Shown here: piece by piece, positions 1 to 11,247 of the stretch | Numbering within the stretch: position 1 is the stretch's first letter | Layout: every line of letters begins with the position of its first letter | NCBI GenBank assembly: GCA_004352715.1 | Contig: SCFE01000016.1 | Location: 2,500,933 to 2,564,932, forward strand | Direction: 5' to 3' | DNA from: Hofstenia miamia | Lineage: Eukaryota > Xenacoelomorpha > Acoela | Length of the DNA stretch: 64,000 nt | Program-made: the position numbers and the translations under genes | The notes under the pieces: generated by a model | The model's input: the letters and a program-made list of their open reading frames with translations, nothing else | What the model was told of the DNA's origin: nothing | The model's database searches: none

Positions 1-201
1 ATCAGTTCCTCCCATATATTTATTGTATTCTTGAAGTATCTTTGGGCAGTCAACTTTTACATTCCTTTTCTCACTATTTGAGTCCTTTTTAATTTGCTTG
101 AGGTATTGTTTGTATGGACTTTTGATGCTACTGATACGACTGTATTATCCATTCATCTATATACCATAATTTTTTTTTGGAAGAAAGATTTACAAAAGTT
201 T

Positions 202-465
202 TTATTCAAGAAAAGTTGATGCTGATCGAAAACGTCTTTTTAAATTATAATTTGAAGCAAAACTCTTCTTGCATGCATCACAAAATGTTCCAGTAATTCT
301 TTTTTCTTGGAATATGTTCCAGTGTATGTACACAAGATGGTGATCAAGATTGACCACTTGTGAAAATTGTTTCTTGCAGTCCATGCATGTGTAAACTCGC
401 TTGGTTAAATCAAAAATTATAACCACTTTCTCCATCTTAGTTACTAATAAAATTCCAATGAACAC
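202..465 (-). pseudogene. C2H2 zinc-finger fragment
   Basis: An 87-codon open frame with one well-formed C2H2 finger: C-x2-C (CMDC), a 12-residue spacer containing F and L at the usual places, then H-x4-H. A second finger starts properly (CDACKKSF) but its two histidines are replaced (NLKRRFRS), so it should not bind zinc. The family role would be nucleic-acid binding in the nucleus. There is no clear start context and the frame lies just downstream, on the same strand, of the piggyBac fragment at 467-1188. It could be a C-terminal piece of that mobile element, an exon of another gene, or debris. I see no splice sites that settle this. Confidence 0.45.
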
Positions 466-466
466 T

Positions 467-1188
467 TTAATTTCTTCTTTTTTTTACCAAGAAATCTGTT
501 TCACCTTTGAAAGTTGCATAAAGAATTGTCTGATCCACTAACATATTCCACATATCATCATCAAAAAAATAGTTCAAAAAGTTCAACTGGAGTAAAATCT
601 CTATATTTTGCATAATTTTCCTCGGGAAATATACAGTCCCCAGGTGTGAGAGAAGTGCCAAGACTCCATTTAGGAGTCGTATAGCTATTGATAGGTGAAG
701 AATTATAAGCCTCACCATCATTTTCAGTAGTACAACATTCATTGTGGAAAGTAGCCTCCTCATTACCAGTTAGTTGAGCCTCACCATCATCTTCAAATAT
801 ACGCCCTTCTATCATGGAAAACAGCTTCAGCATTACCAGTCAGTTGTCTGCTGGACAAATTATCTATCAATCCACTATCATCTTCGTCANNNNNNNNNNN
901 NNGTGAAGAATTATAAGCCTCACCATCATTTTCAGTAGTATAACATTCGTCATGGAAAGTAGCCTCATCATTACCAGTTAGTTGAGCCTCACCATCATCT
1001 TCCAATATACGTCTTCTGTCATGCAAAACAGCTTCAGCATTACAAGTCAGTTGTCTGCTGGCAAATTATCTATCAATCCACTATCGTCTTCATCAGTCAA
1101 TAGGCTTGGCTCATTAGGCTCAATGTAAACTTCTGCATGGCTATCGTCTTCTTCTAATATAGCTAATATATCATGCATAGTCAGGGAT
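467..1188 (-). pseudogene. piggyBac transposase N-terminal part, second exon onward, broken
   Basis: After an acceptor (CAG at 1191-1189) the minus strand reads MHDILAILEEDDSHAEVYIE, then PNEPSLLTDEDDSGLIDNL. This is the acidic start typical of piggyBac-derived (PGBD/DDE_Tnp_1_7) proteins, which cut and paste DNA at TTAA sites. A one-base difference near 1053 shifts the frame. An acidic module (EDDGEAQLTGN, then a block ending TTENDGEAYNSS) appears twice, once on each side of the 13-base gap at 890-902. The block then reaches DFTPVELFELFF and, after another frame change, DDDMWNMLVDQTILYA, which is the start of the conserved piggyBac domain. It ends at a stop at 467-469, so the catalytic core is absent. 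This is a truncated pseudogene or a mis-assembled one; the family call is firm. Confidence 0.7.
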
Positions 1189-1444
1189 CTGAAATATGAA
1201 ACATAAAATGAATTTAGAACATGCTAGAAATTCGATATTCATAAAATATGTGTACTGAGAAAAAATGTACCTGCATTAGCTCAGTGATCCATATATGGCA
1301 CAGCAAATAAAAAAATATATGCAGACAATACAATGGATTAGAGAAATATGAAATTCAACTAGAAAGGTCAGTTTATTACTTGTTCAACATAATGCAGTTA
1401 CCAAAAGAACATATTCATCAAATAAATGTGCAAAATATACTTAC

Positions 1445-1461
1445 TTTCTCCTGGAAGCCAT
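1445..1461 (-). CDS. first coding exon of the piggyBac-type gene
   Basis: The minus strand reads ATG GCT TCC AGG AGA AA and then a textbook donor, gtaagt. Joined to the acceptor at 1191-1189 it gives M-A-S-R-R-K-S-L-T followed by the acidic region. Many PGBD genes begin with a very similar MASRRK start followed by an L/T-rich stretch. The predicted intron is 1189-1444. The splice is inferred from the fit of frame and motif, not from transcript data. Confidence 0.55.
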
Positions 1462-2425
1462 TGCTCTTGGCACAGAATAACGACACTTCTTTTCAAGGTA
1501 ACAGCAGAGCAAAGACTGGCAGGTTTGAAGTGCTGTAGTCATATGAACATGTTGTAGCAGGCTTGGTGCGTATTCCCAATACACTTGTTCAAGCTTGTCT
1601 TAACCCAGAGCCATATATGTACCACTGAGCTGATATGGGTTAATTTCAAAGTATATCATTAAAATAATATCATGTTGGGTGACCCAGTCACCCTAAACAT
1701 AAACGGCGGGTTAATTTAGGAAGTGCTCAATAGTTAGAAATTATATTAAAGAATTGGTGCATTGATTACAATATGTGAGATTTACAAAATTGGAAGGCGC
1801 ACTTATAATATAATATTAAATGTTTTACCAAAAAAATAACGGTCCTAAATATTTTACACCCCCCCCCCCNNNNNNNNNNNNNNNNNNNNNNNNNNNNNNN
1901 NNNNNNNNNNNNNNNNNNNNNNNNNNNNNNNNNNNNNNNNNNNNNNNNNNNNNNNNNNNNNNNNNNNNNNNNNNCCCCCCCCCCCCCCTCAGTTATATAT
2001 TCATTAAAATTGTGTATTGCGGTGGTAAGAACTGTACAGTGCTCATCTGTAATAGAAGCTATGAGGGACTATGAAATCTATAAGGGTATACTGACATAGG
2101 TCATACGAAGAGCGACAATATAGTTAACCATTGGAAGCATGTTAGGACTACAGAAACCCAACATTATCTTTGTCTCTACTGGGATGAACATTTAATTATC
2201 AATCCAATGCCTTATTGCATTGTGATGTGGTAAATAGGAATGTAGCCTTTTTATAGATAGAAATCGTATCAATTATTCCCTTCGAGTCACATAAATTTTT
2301 AATAGAAGTTAGAATCTCAAACAAATTTTGGTGAAACTTTTTGAGTATGTGTAACTAAAACAGAAAACAAATTTAATTTTTTATATAAAAAGGTGTTTTA
2401 AAAAATCAAACATGTTTTAAAAGCG
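1462..2425. other. noncoding stretch with a poly-C gap
   Basis: No coding sequence recognised. It holds a long C homopolymer interrupted by a 105-base gap (1870-1974) with C runs on both sides, so the true length of the run is unknown. The palindrome-like gggtgacccagtcaccc near 1678 lies near TTAA tetranucleotides and might be the terminus of a TTAA-targeting element, but no matching second end was found. Confidence 0.5.
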
Positions 2426-3786
2426 GTTTAGTTTCTCTACAGAAAAGTGTAATTTATTGAATCTAGGAATTTCAGCGAATATCAACAGACTTTGACAAGA
2501 TTAGAAATTTGAAACAACTGTTTCATAAGGTGGTTTCGGAAATTATTCGTACCAAAAGCAATATAATCATATAACTAATACATATGAAAATATCCATTGT
2601 AAAATGGCTTAAATATCACAAAGTTTGGGAATACCATTTACATCTTTTGAGTTTCATAAATTACAATTATAAATCAATATTTTTAAGAATGTAAATACAG
2701 AATTGCTTCAAATGTTCATAAATCTTTCAAATTTTCCTATTAGCAACGAAAATGTTCTGAAAATAGCATCGCACCTGTTTAAACCATCTATGTATGCATA
2801 GTTTAAGCAAACACTCTGAGCCGCGTTGGAAAATATTGCATTGAAGTTTGAACAACTAAAAAATTTGAAAATATGTACAACAGATTCTGCAATATAGAGT
2901 ATATGGCAACATCATTTTTGTCATTAGACAAACGATGTGACTCTGAAACCGACTTGTCAACGAATCGAGCCGAGCCGAGCTTGAGCCTAGTATTTGGTAT
3001 ACAACGAGCCCAAAATGAGCCTATTTTAAGCAAAGTAAGTTTATAGTTCTGCTTGTTAATTTGATTATGGAAATTTTTCTTATTTTTTGCAGTCAGTATG
3101 CTTTTNGTTTAGTTTCTCTACAGAAAAGTGTAATTTATTGAATCTAGGAATTTCAGCGAATATCAACAGACTTTGACAAGATTAGAAATTTGAAACAACT
3201 GTTTCATAAGGTGGTTTCGGAAATTATTCGTACCAAAAGCAATATAATCATATAACTAATACATATGAAAATATCCATTGTAAAATGGCTTAAATATCAC
3301 AAAGTTTGGGAATACCATTTACATCTTTTGAGTTTCATAAATTACAATTATAAATCAATATTTTTAAGAATGTAAATACAGAATTGCTTCAAATGTTCAT
3401 AAATCTTTCAAATTTTCCTATTAGCAACGAAAATGTTCTGAAAATAGCATCGCACCTGTTTAAACCATCTATGTATGCATAGTTTAAGCAAACACTCTGA
3501 GCCGCGTTGGAAAATATTGCATTGAAGTTTGAACAACTAAAAAATTTGAAAATATGTACAACAGATTCTGCAATATAGAGTATATGGCAACATCATTTTT
3601 GTCATTAGACAAACGATGTGACTCTGAAACCGACTTGTCAACGAATCGAGCCGAGCCGAGCTTGAGCCTAGTATTTGGTATACAACGAGCCCAAAATGAG
3701 CCTATTTTAAGCAAAGTAAGTTTATAGTTCTGCTTGTTAATTTGATTATGGAAATTTTTCTTATTTTTTGCAGTCAGTATGCTTTT
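2426..3786. repeat. 680-bp exact tandem duplication joined by one N (probable assembly artefact)
   Basis: Positions 2426-3105 and 3107-3786 read the same wherever I compared them, with a fixed offset of 681 and a single N (3106) between them. The second copy continues into unique sequence and completes a hAT miniature element, while the first copy is cut at the N. This is the pattern left when overlapping contigs are joined end to end. No gene lies in it; the 76-codon minus-strand frame present in both copies has no recognisable domain. Confidence 0.8.
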
Positions 3787-3980
3787 CCTATAATCTTATT
3801 TAAGAAATGTTTATTAAATAATAGGAAGCGCTATGTAAAACATTCTTTGAGCACAATGTTATTAAAAAAATACCAAGCTGAAACGAGCCTCATTCAGAGA
3901 TTTTCTGTGGCGAGCCGAGCCGAACTTACACAAAATTTAAACGAGCCGGGCTTGGAAATGTCGGCTCGTTGACAAGTCTG
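3630..3980 (-). mobile_element. hAT-type miniature element, GAGCC family, copy 1
   Basis: The terminal inverted repeats are CCGACTTGTCAACG at the left and CGTTGACAAGTCTG at the right. They are flanked by a perfect 8-bp target duplication, CTCTGAAA (3622-3629 and 3981-3988). An 8-bp duplication and a CAG-like terminus are hAT hallmarks. The subterminal parts are packed with the word GAGCC or its complement, probably transposase-binding repeats. It has no coding capacity. The orientation is opposite to the copies at 23964 and 36433. A partial duplicate (2949-3105) belongs to the assembly artefact. Confidence 0.85.
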
Positions 3981-3988
3981 CTCTGAAA

Positions 3989-6900
3989 ATAGAAAGTCAA
4001 ATAAAATTGTTTCAGTTTACGATATTCAAGTAATTCCGTGAGTTTTAAAGATTTTATTAAAGAAGTTATCTTTAAACGTTTTTCCAGGAATGTTATTTCT
4101 TTCAATACAACCAAAAACCGACCTCCAGACATTTGTGTGTAAATTCCAAATCGTAATATCATATCTTGGTTATTGTCAGAGAGATGTAGATCGTGATATG
4201 AAAGTTCAGTCGCTTTTTTCATCATTGCATGGTATTCTTTGTCAAAAACATCATGTACCAAATAATTTTTTTGAAGACTGTCTTTTCAAATATCGCATTT
4301 CAATTATAATTCAGATACACAACACTTTTCCCTTTAGAAAATGTAAAGCAGAACAGATGCAATAAATGACACGCAGAATTTTTTATTAATTTCGCGAATA
4401 CGATATAACGTTGCTAAGGGATGTGCAAATAATCATTGCGGGAGACGCATGGATGAAATATGTTTATTAACCCATTAAAGGCCAAATTTAAAAAAGTTTA
4501 TGTATTTCAATGAAACTTTATAATTAAAGTTAAAAAATTGACTTTTAAAAGCCAAATTTTGCAAAAATAATTGCATTCAATGTATTTTTAGGAGCATATG
4601 AAAATTCATATGCTGGGCATTTGCATTTATATTACTGATAAAAGGAAAGAAAAAACTAACTTGAGAGAAAAAAATAACATTACTTACCACAAGTGAAGCT
4701 TCACTAACCAAATCAAACAACACACTAATTATGGCGGCAGAATATAAATGTTCATTCACAGAATTTTCAAAGGGTTGCCTAATGTTGCTAGAACAATCTT
4801 AGTGTAAGAGTTTAAGGCAATTTACAAACGAATATAGGCTAAGGTTGATTTTAAGTGATTATTTTACTAAAGTGAGTAAAATTTAGTAGACCTGGTTTGC
4901 ATTTAACCTATTTCGTATGTGTTGATAAGAAGGAAACTTCTATTCAAGAACAATGAGTTTGAAATTTATATTGAATGGTAAAATTGGGTAATAATATTAG
5001 GAAACAACATTCCAGATACAATTTCTATAGTTTAGGTCTAGAAGGATTCTATATGCTATCAGATATGTTAGTGGGGCGGGGCAGGTATGGGCAAGATTTT
5101 TCAAAAGTTGGTTCCAATGCCTCAAAATTGGGGCAAAAACGTTTTTTAGTCAAGAAAGATTGAAGTAAAAGATTGCCAAATTTAGAGATTGTAAAAGTAT
5201 TTTTTTACATCAAAATTTCCTGCTTAAAAAATTGAATTACTTGGAAATTTAGTCGCATTTTGAAAAAGCAATTACCAGGAATTTTTAGCTCTTGGTGACA
5301 TTTGATTCTGTTCAGTGATATCAACAAGATCCTTTTAATCTGATTTGTAGTCAGTAGGCTTTGCAATTCAATTGGAAGGAGTGTAATTGGTCTTGTATAA
5401 ATGTATTATAGAATATTAGCTTTATAAAAAGCTTTATAGAGTTAAAATTAAATTTCATTTTGCTATAAATAATATCATTGAAATTGTCATAGAACAAATA
5501 TGATCTTTAAAATATCGTATGCAATAAGTATAATTTTGTGAAAATAATTTTTTGTTTTGTATATTTGAACAAAACATGATTCTTTAAATTTTTTATAAGT
5601 TTTAAGGTAAATGTAGACTGCTCCAAAGTATTACCTACACTAAACCTAATTTCTTCATCAAAACTACATGTAATAGCTGGTTTGACTGCATGTTCTTCTG
5701 TTTCAGAATAAAATTTCAGCCTTTAATGAAAATTTGTAATATATTTTGTAGTTAGTCTACTATATAAAAGCGTGGTGTTTACATAATCCATGCGGTATCA
5801 TAAAATGCACAAAATATGTCCTAATTTGTTTTATATGAATAGGTGCAACGGAGAAATCACAATTGACGTTTTGTATATTGATTTTCTTCAAATTTTAGTC
5901 AAAAAATCAACCCGTATTGAAATTGATTCATAAAAATATTTTATGTGGGTATGGTTTAGATACCAAAGAATTTTTTTAAAAATGCAATTTAAGCAGAGTT
6001 TTTACCTTTAACGCACATAATTTCTCTGGAGACCTAGTTTTCAAAACAGCGATCAATTGCCATTTCAATAATTTTTTCATTACATTCTTTTTTAGTAATA
6101 TAAACTGCAATAAGAAAATATAATTCAAAAAAATTTTACACTTTGTAGTCTCGTATAGAAAAAAGAATTTATAAACAGACATTTTTGCGAATGTTCTTTT
6201 TAAAGTTTCATTTATTTCCGTTTTTATTTTATGGGCAGTATGGGTGAGTCCAAACAGGATGATCAGCGCAGAATAACAATGAAATTGATTTAAAACCATA
6301 TATACTTTTAGAATTTACAGACTAAAACCCTGAATAAATGAACAATTTAATAATATTGCAGTGTTATTGAGGCGTATCAAAATCGGTCATGCCTGTGAGT
6401 CGATTTGGAAATTGAATTCATTAAAAAAAACTTGCAAATCTTGTTGACGGAAAGACTTTTTAAAATTTCATCTAATCGAATATGCTGCAGTCCTTACTTA
6501 TGTAGATTGATGAAAAGTCAAGAAAGGATTATTTTTAAACAATTGCTACATTAAATACATCGTTGTTTGAAATTTTTAAATGCTAATTTTAAACCTAAGT
6601 CCTGCTTAGCCATTAACGTAATGAGAGGAAATACGTTATATTATTTAATTTATTACTGTTGTTAAGCTAGTTAATGAGAGGGTGTTGTTGATAGAAACTT
6701 TTGACTGACCCCGGTGACATGTGGCTGCAGGAGTCATTTTACATGAAAATTGTCAGTAGCTGTAACTTTTAAAATGTCGTAGTTAATCCGGATAATCCGT
6801 GCACTACAAATAGGGCCAAGGCAGAATAAGTTCTTGTTTCAAACTCAGCGCTAATGTACAGATCTTTTTGGTCGTCCGTTAGATTTACAAATACGATTTT

Positions 6901-7290
6901 TTACACATCATTGGACACATAAATAATTATTTTACCGCCAATTCAGTTATATTTTTTTACTGTATAAATATCATTTTTGAAAAGTTATTAGTGTGTTTAT
7001 GAAAAGTAATTTGAATGGAAATCTCGGTGAAGGATTTGGGGAATAATATTGAGATGGCGCGAGTGACAGATTTGAACTTGTGTAGCTCTGTTATTAGCAT
7101 GGAAGATTTGTTTTAAAGTTACGTTTATCTGAAGCATAATTGTTTGTTGGAATTACTAGCGACGTAAATTATTAATTTTTTTGATTTTCTCAAAGTACAT
7201 TAATGGCTTTTCAGCGAGATGTATTTTATTACTCATTCTCGAGGTCTTGTGTTTTCAATTGATTAACTATTTCTGAAATATTTATGTCTG
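3989..7290. other. AT-rich noncoding DNA, nothing recognised
   Basis: Both strands hold only short open frames without domain signatures or coherent splice signals. I find no tRNA-like fold, element termini or tandem arrays. Confidence 0.5.
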
Positions 7291-7312
7291 TGGCCGCCGC
7301 CGAGCGATATGC

Positions 7313-7320
7313 TGACGTCA
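7313..7320 (+). promoter_or_regulatory. CRE-like palindrome TGACGTCA next to a candidate start codon
   Basis: A perfect TGACGTCA, the consensus site for CREB/ATF factors, sits 16 bases before the candidate ATG at 7337. Just upstream is the GC-rich GGCCGCCGCCGAGCG, unusual in this AT-rich window. Together they look like a short housekeeping-type promoter or 5' UTR. The position inside or just upstream of the transcript is inferred; no TATA box is evident. Confidence 0.45.
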
Positions 7321-7336
7321 ACAATTATTATGGAAA

Positions 7337-7359
7337 ATGGAAGCCCCAGTGGATGCAAA
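7337..7359 (+). CDS. candidate first coding exon
   Basis: ATG GAA GCC CCA GTG GAT GCA AA, followed by the donor gttagt. Joined to the acceptor ending at 7501 (gcaaacag), it stays in frame with the open exon 7502-7652 and gives MEAPVDANVDEKSS. The ATG at 7330 is in another frame and does not splice in frame into that exon. The call rests only on splice-site and frame fit; the exon is 23 bases long and could be wrong. Confidence 0.4.
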
Positions 7360-7501
7360 GTTAGTGACGCAGAGTGTCAGTTTATACTTTACAGTGCTCG
7401 CGTTTGTTAAAACGCCCTCTCTATCATTACTTGTTAATTTATCCTTTGAAATAGTGCGCTGTTAATTGTTTTTTCTGAAACAATTTTTTAGAAGCAAACA
7501 G

Positions 7502-7652
7502 CGTGGACGAGAAATCGAGTAACGCTGCCGCGATGGCCTCTACTGCTGATACTACCAAAATATTAGCATCGCAATTAGCCAGCGATGCTTTCACACAAAA
7601 AATCCTCGCATCCATATCTTCATCTAGTGCCAGTGAAACAGCCTTCGGCAAG
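7502..7652 (+). CDS. second candidate exon, Ala/Ser-rich, unknown
   Basis: An open exon of 151 bases ends with a consensus-like donor (AAG then gtaatt). The encoded stretch starts VDEKSSNAAAMASTAD and ends ASISSSSASETAFGK. It is rich in small and charged residues and has no fold I recognise. It ends in phase 0, the same phase as the exon beginning at 27608, and no downstream exon is visible closer. An alternative acceptor (ttttttag at 7484-7491) is also present. It may be the 5' end of the transposase-derived gene at 27.6 kb or of a gene whose next exon I could not see. Confidence 0.5.
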
Positions 7653-8469
7653 GTAATTTTCCACCTTCCTATGTATGTCGAAAAGTATTTGCAGTTTTTT
7701 TCAATTGCTGTTCCTTATTTCAAATTTTTCATTCTTGATGTGATTTGTCACATAAAATTTACATTATATACATTTGACACGTATCCATGTGAACTTTCAA
7801 ATATGTGACTGATAAACAATCTTATATAAAATTGATATTATATATATTATCAATATAACAAATTATTCATGTAGGTTAAATTAATCCAAAACTGATTTTA
7901 GATTTTTTTCAAAAGGATCAAAATTTTAATCAAGTTATAGTTCTTAATTTTTGCTTTTTATAATTTCTATGTTATAATCTATTTTTTGCAAGGATTCTTT
8001 TTACCCTGAGGCAATAGAAGATTTTTTAACTAATTTTATATAATTTTAGATCGTTTTCCATTGTAATTTAAGATATTGATATTGGATATTTCACTTTTTA
8101 TAAAATTTGTAATAAGTCTGACAATTTAAATAAAATCGGGTTTCCTTGAAAATAGGTTGAATTTTTTTGATTTCACTGTATGATTCATGATAGCATGATA
8201 TAAAATTTTAAACTTTTGTTTAAAAAATTGCTGAAAGTAATCAATCTTTCATATTATTCGTTAGTGTTTCATTTTCTTTAAACATGTTTTAAAATATTTT
8301 TTCGTGAGGTTGTTTGATAAGGAAATGAACTTAAGTATTGTTTTTCATGTTTTAGTTTCTTTGAACTCTCTATTTCATTCTTTCAGAATTGGTATATTTT
8401 GAATTCCTAACTAAGGTTTTCTTGAGGACGTTGCTCAGGTATTAAAATATTTTCTTCAATTTTTGTATC

Positions 8470-8500
<31 letters not shown>

Positions 8501-8974
8501 CGGGCTTTTGATACAAAATTTCAAAACAATTTAAGTGCGTTGGCACTCATATACAAAATATATGCATAACATATTTTAAAGTAGATCGAAATGTATATCT
8601 ATATACATAGTTATACTATGTATATATGTCACTATGTACCAGCAAGATTTTTTGGTGTTAAAGAATGTAATGATAATATGATAATCACGCCCGCAGTGGT
8701 CTCAATGGAAGTACAGACTACTATTTGAAACTCTGTTTTGGAACAAACACAAATTTTATTGAAAATAGCAGCCTAAGTATAGCTCTATAATTACTCAACA
8801 ATGTAGTGAATAATTCAGCTGAGTGTATTGCACAAACATAGTTCGAATTTTAATAAATATAGCGATTCACAACCAACCAATGTCATGCAGCAATTTTTTC
8901 TGCAGATTTCTACTCATTTTTTTCATATGTCGCTATGTACACTTTTTTGAAATTTGTAGGTACATAGCGACATA

Positions 8975-9009
<35 letters not shown>

Positions 9010-9086
9010 NNNNNNNNNNNNNNNNNNNNNNNNNNNNNNNNNNNNNNNNNNNNNNNNNNNNNNNNNNNNNNNNNNNNNNNTATATC

Positions 9087-9117
<31 letters not shown>

Positions 9118-11134
9118 ATAAATCATCGTTAAAGGTAATAAATAGTTTGATATTTAAATTGTATGACTTCAGTAAAAACACCAAGTATTTATTTTCACAT
9201 TTTTCACCCAAATCTTTCTCAACCGGTGTCATTCCAAAAAAATATGCTTCATGTTCTTTTTGTGACAACACTGCTTACCTCCAAAATGCGTTATAGTGTA
9301 AAGACCTTAAGAAAATCAATCATATTAGAAAGTATTATTTTAATCGTTTCAAATATAAAGTCACGTATTAATAATTTAATTAGAGGACACCCAATGTATA
9401 CCTCAATGATATACAATGTATATCAATACGTCCTACAAAAAACTTTACTAATGCATATACAAGCTGACAGTTGGTATTAGGTTGGTGTTGTATTAACATT
9501 TCTATTGTTTCTGTATCCGAATAAATGTCGTTTATGTAATAATTTTTCAACTTTTTTCAAATGCTTGGTTCTAAACCGTTTCGAAACTGTAATATTGGAA
9601 AGCGGCAGGTCTAATGACTACATAAACTTTCTATCATTTTACGAAATGATTTAAATTTTTTAATGTAGATATCAACGTTTTTATGGATTTTACAATGTTA
9701 TCAGTTTATTCGAATTTTTCAATGTAGTTTCTATTGGAAAGTTTCGGTTAAATACAATTGCAAAAAAACCTAACATCCGTCTGACTTTTTACAGAAAACA
9801 AAATAATTGATAATAGCTGTTGCAAAAGTCGAATTTTCCATTGAAAAAGTTAATGTTTCCATGTACACACGTCAAGCACATGTACAATTTTTATAACAAA
9901 TTTTCACCATAACACGAAAGCACACATACCTCTAGATGCATCCAAATTCCAGTATTCCCAAATTCATACATAGGCCTGAAGAAATTTTTTTTTAAATATT
10001 GAGAGAACGGTTGAGGACTATAACTATACAATGGGATGTTTAGGATTTATATGAATTTTAAGATTATTTTTGTGATATAACTTTTTAAACCTTTGTATTT
10101 ATTCTTCATGAGGACTCTAGTTTCGAAACTTAAGATGTATGGTCTGCATATCGGAATTAGCTTCTCTGTATTTTCGGATATATTGACATATAGTGAAAAA
10201 ATGCGGACCCTGGGGAACACTAAAATTTCTTTTAATATAATCATTTTTTAGTTGTATGCATACCTCTCAATAAAATATAGTAGATTTGTTCTCCAAATTG
10301 CTTATTTTAATTTCGAGAGCTCTTTTTGTTTTCTTAGGTTTTAATAAATTATTTGATAGATACAATTCAATGTATTAGCAAATGTCTCCTGTGAAGATGT
10401 TGATATTTTTAATCCAAATTAACTTTAAATAATTATTTATCATGAATTCGCTGAATTCATCGCTGTTCGGGGGTAGACTCATTAATTTGATGTGTAGGTA
10501 TATTCGAATTGTTAGCTGTTTTATTTTTTGTCTGTTGCCTCTTTTCGCAGAAACACTAAAAATTATTTTTTAATTTTTTAAATTATGCTTTGTCATTAGA
10601 CACATAAAGGTTTTCTATGCATTGACTGTAAAAGTTTTTGTTTTTCATATTTCTATGTTGCTTTTAAAAAACGCACTGGCTTATATAAAACACACAATTG
10701 TTTTAAATTTTCCTCATTGCGGTTTGTAATTGCCATTTGTAGTAGGTTTTCGTGCGGGCTTTGACTGTTGCATCTCTTTCTCTCCATAGTTGTGACTATA
10801 TTGTAGAGTGACTAGTGCATTCATGCGTGCCATTTCTTTCAAACCCCCATTAAACCGTATTTTCAATTTTTGTAGCTCTGCCCTGGATTTTCCTCACTTT
10901 AGTGCATTAATTGTTATCATCGTGTTGCGTTTATTTGTAATCCATTCCATTGAGCGATTTCATAGTATTTTTCACTTTTGAAAAGAGATGTTATTTATGA
11001 AGAATAATCGATGTTTATTTTATAGTGTAAAATAAACAGATTTCATTAGAGCCCCATTCTCTTTTAGGTTATTTCCTTTACAATGAGATGTGAGTTGTTT
11101 TTTTATGCTACAGGGTTTGATTGATCATTATATA
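7653..11134. other. AT-rich noncoding DNA with TA microsatellites (possible intron)
   Basis: No coding sequence recognised. TA dinucleotide runs lie near 8473-8501 and at 8979-9114, the latter containing a 71-base gap (9010-9080). Open frames reported across the TA run are artefacts of TA repeats and N. If the exon at 7502 joins the one at 27608, this is part of a 20-kb intron. Confidence 0.5.
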
Positions 11135-11247
11135 TACAGCCCGGTTCATATTAATAAATACACATACATTTCATTTAGTTTTTAAAGATATAATTAATTT
11201 TTAATATAAGCACTTATATGCAGAGCAGTACTTGCACGTGCTGCGAA

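Noticed and set aside
3926-4365. Opposite-strand frames of about 90-110 codons next to miniature element copy 1
   Set aside because: They overlap the element and each other, have no domains and no splice signals.
8823-9296. 157-codon frame across the TA repeat near 9 kb
   Set aside because: The I-Y run and N explain the openness; no domain on either side.
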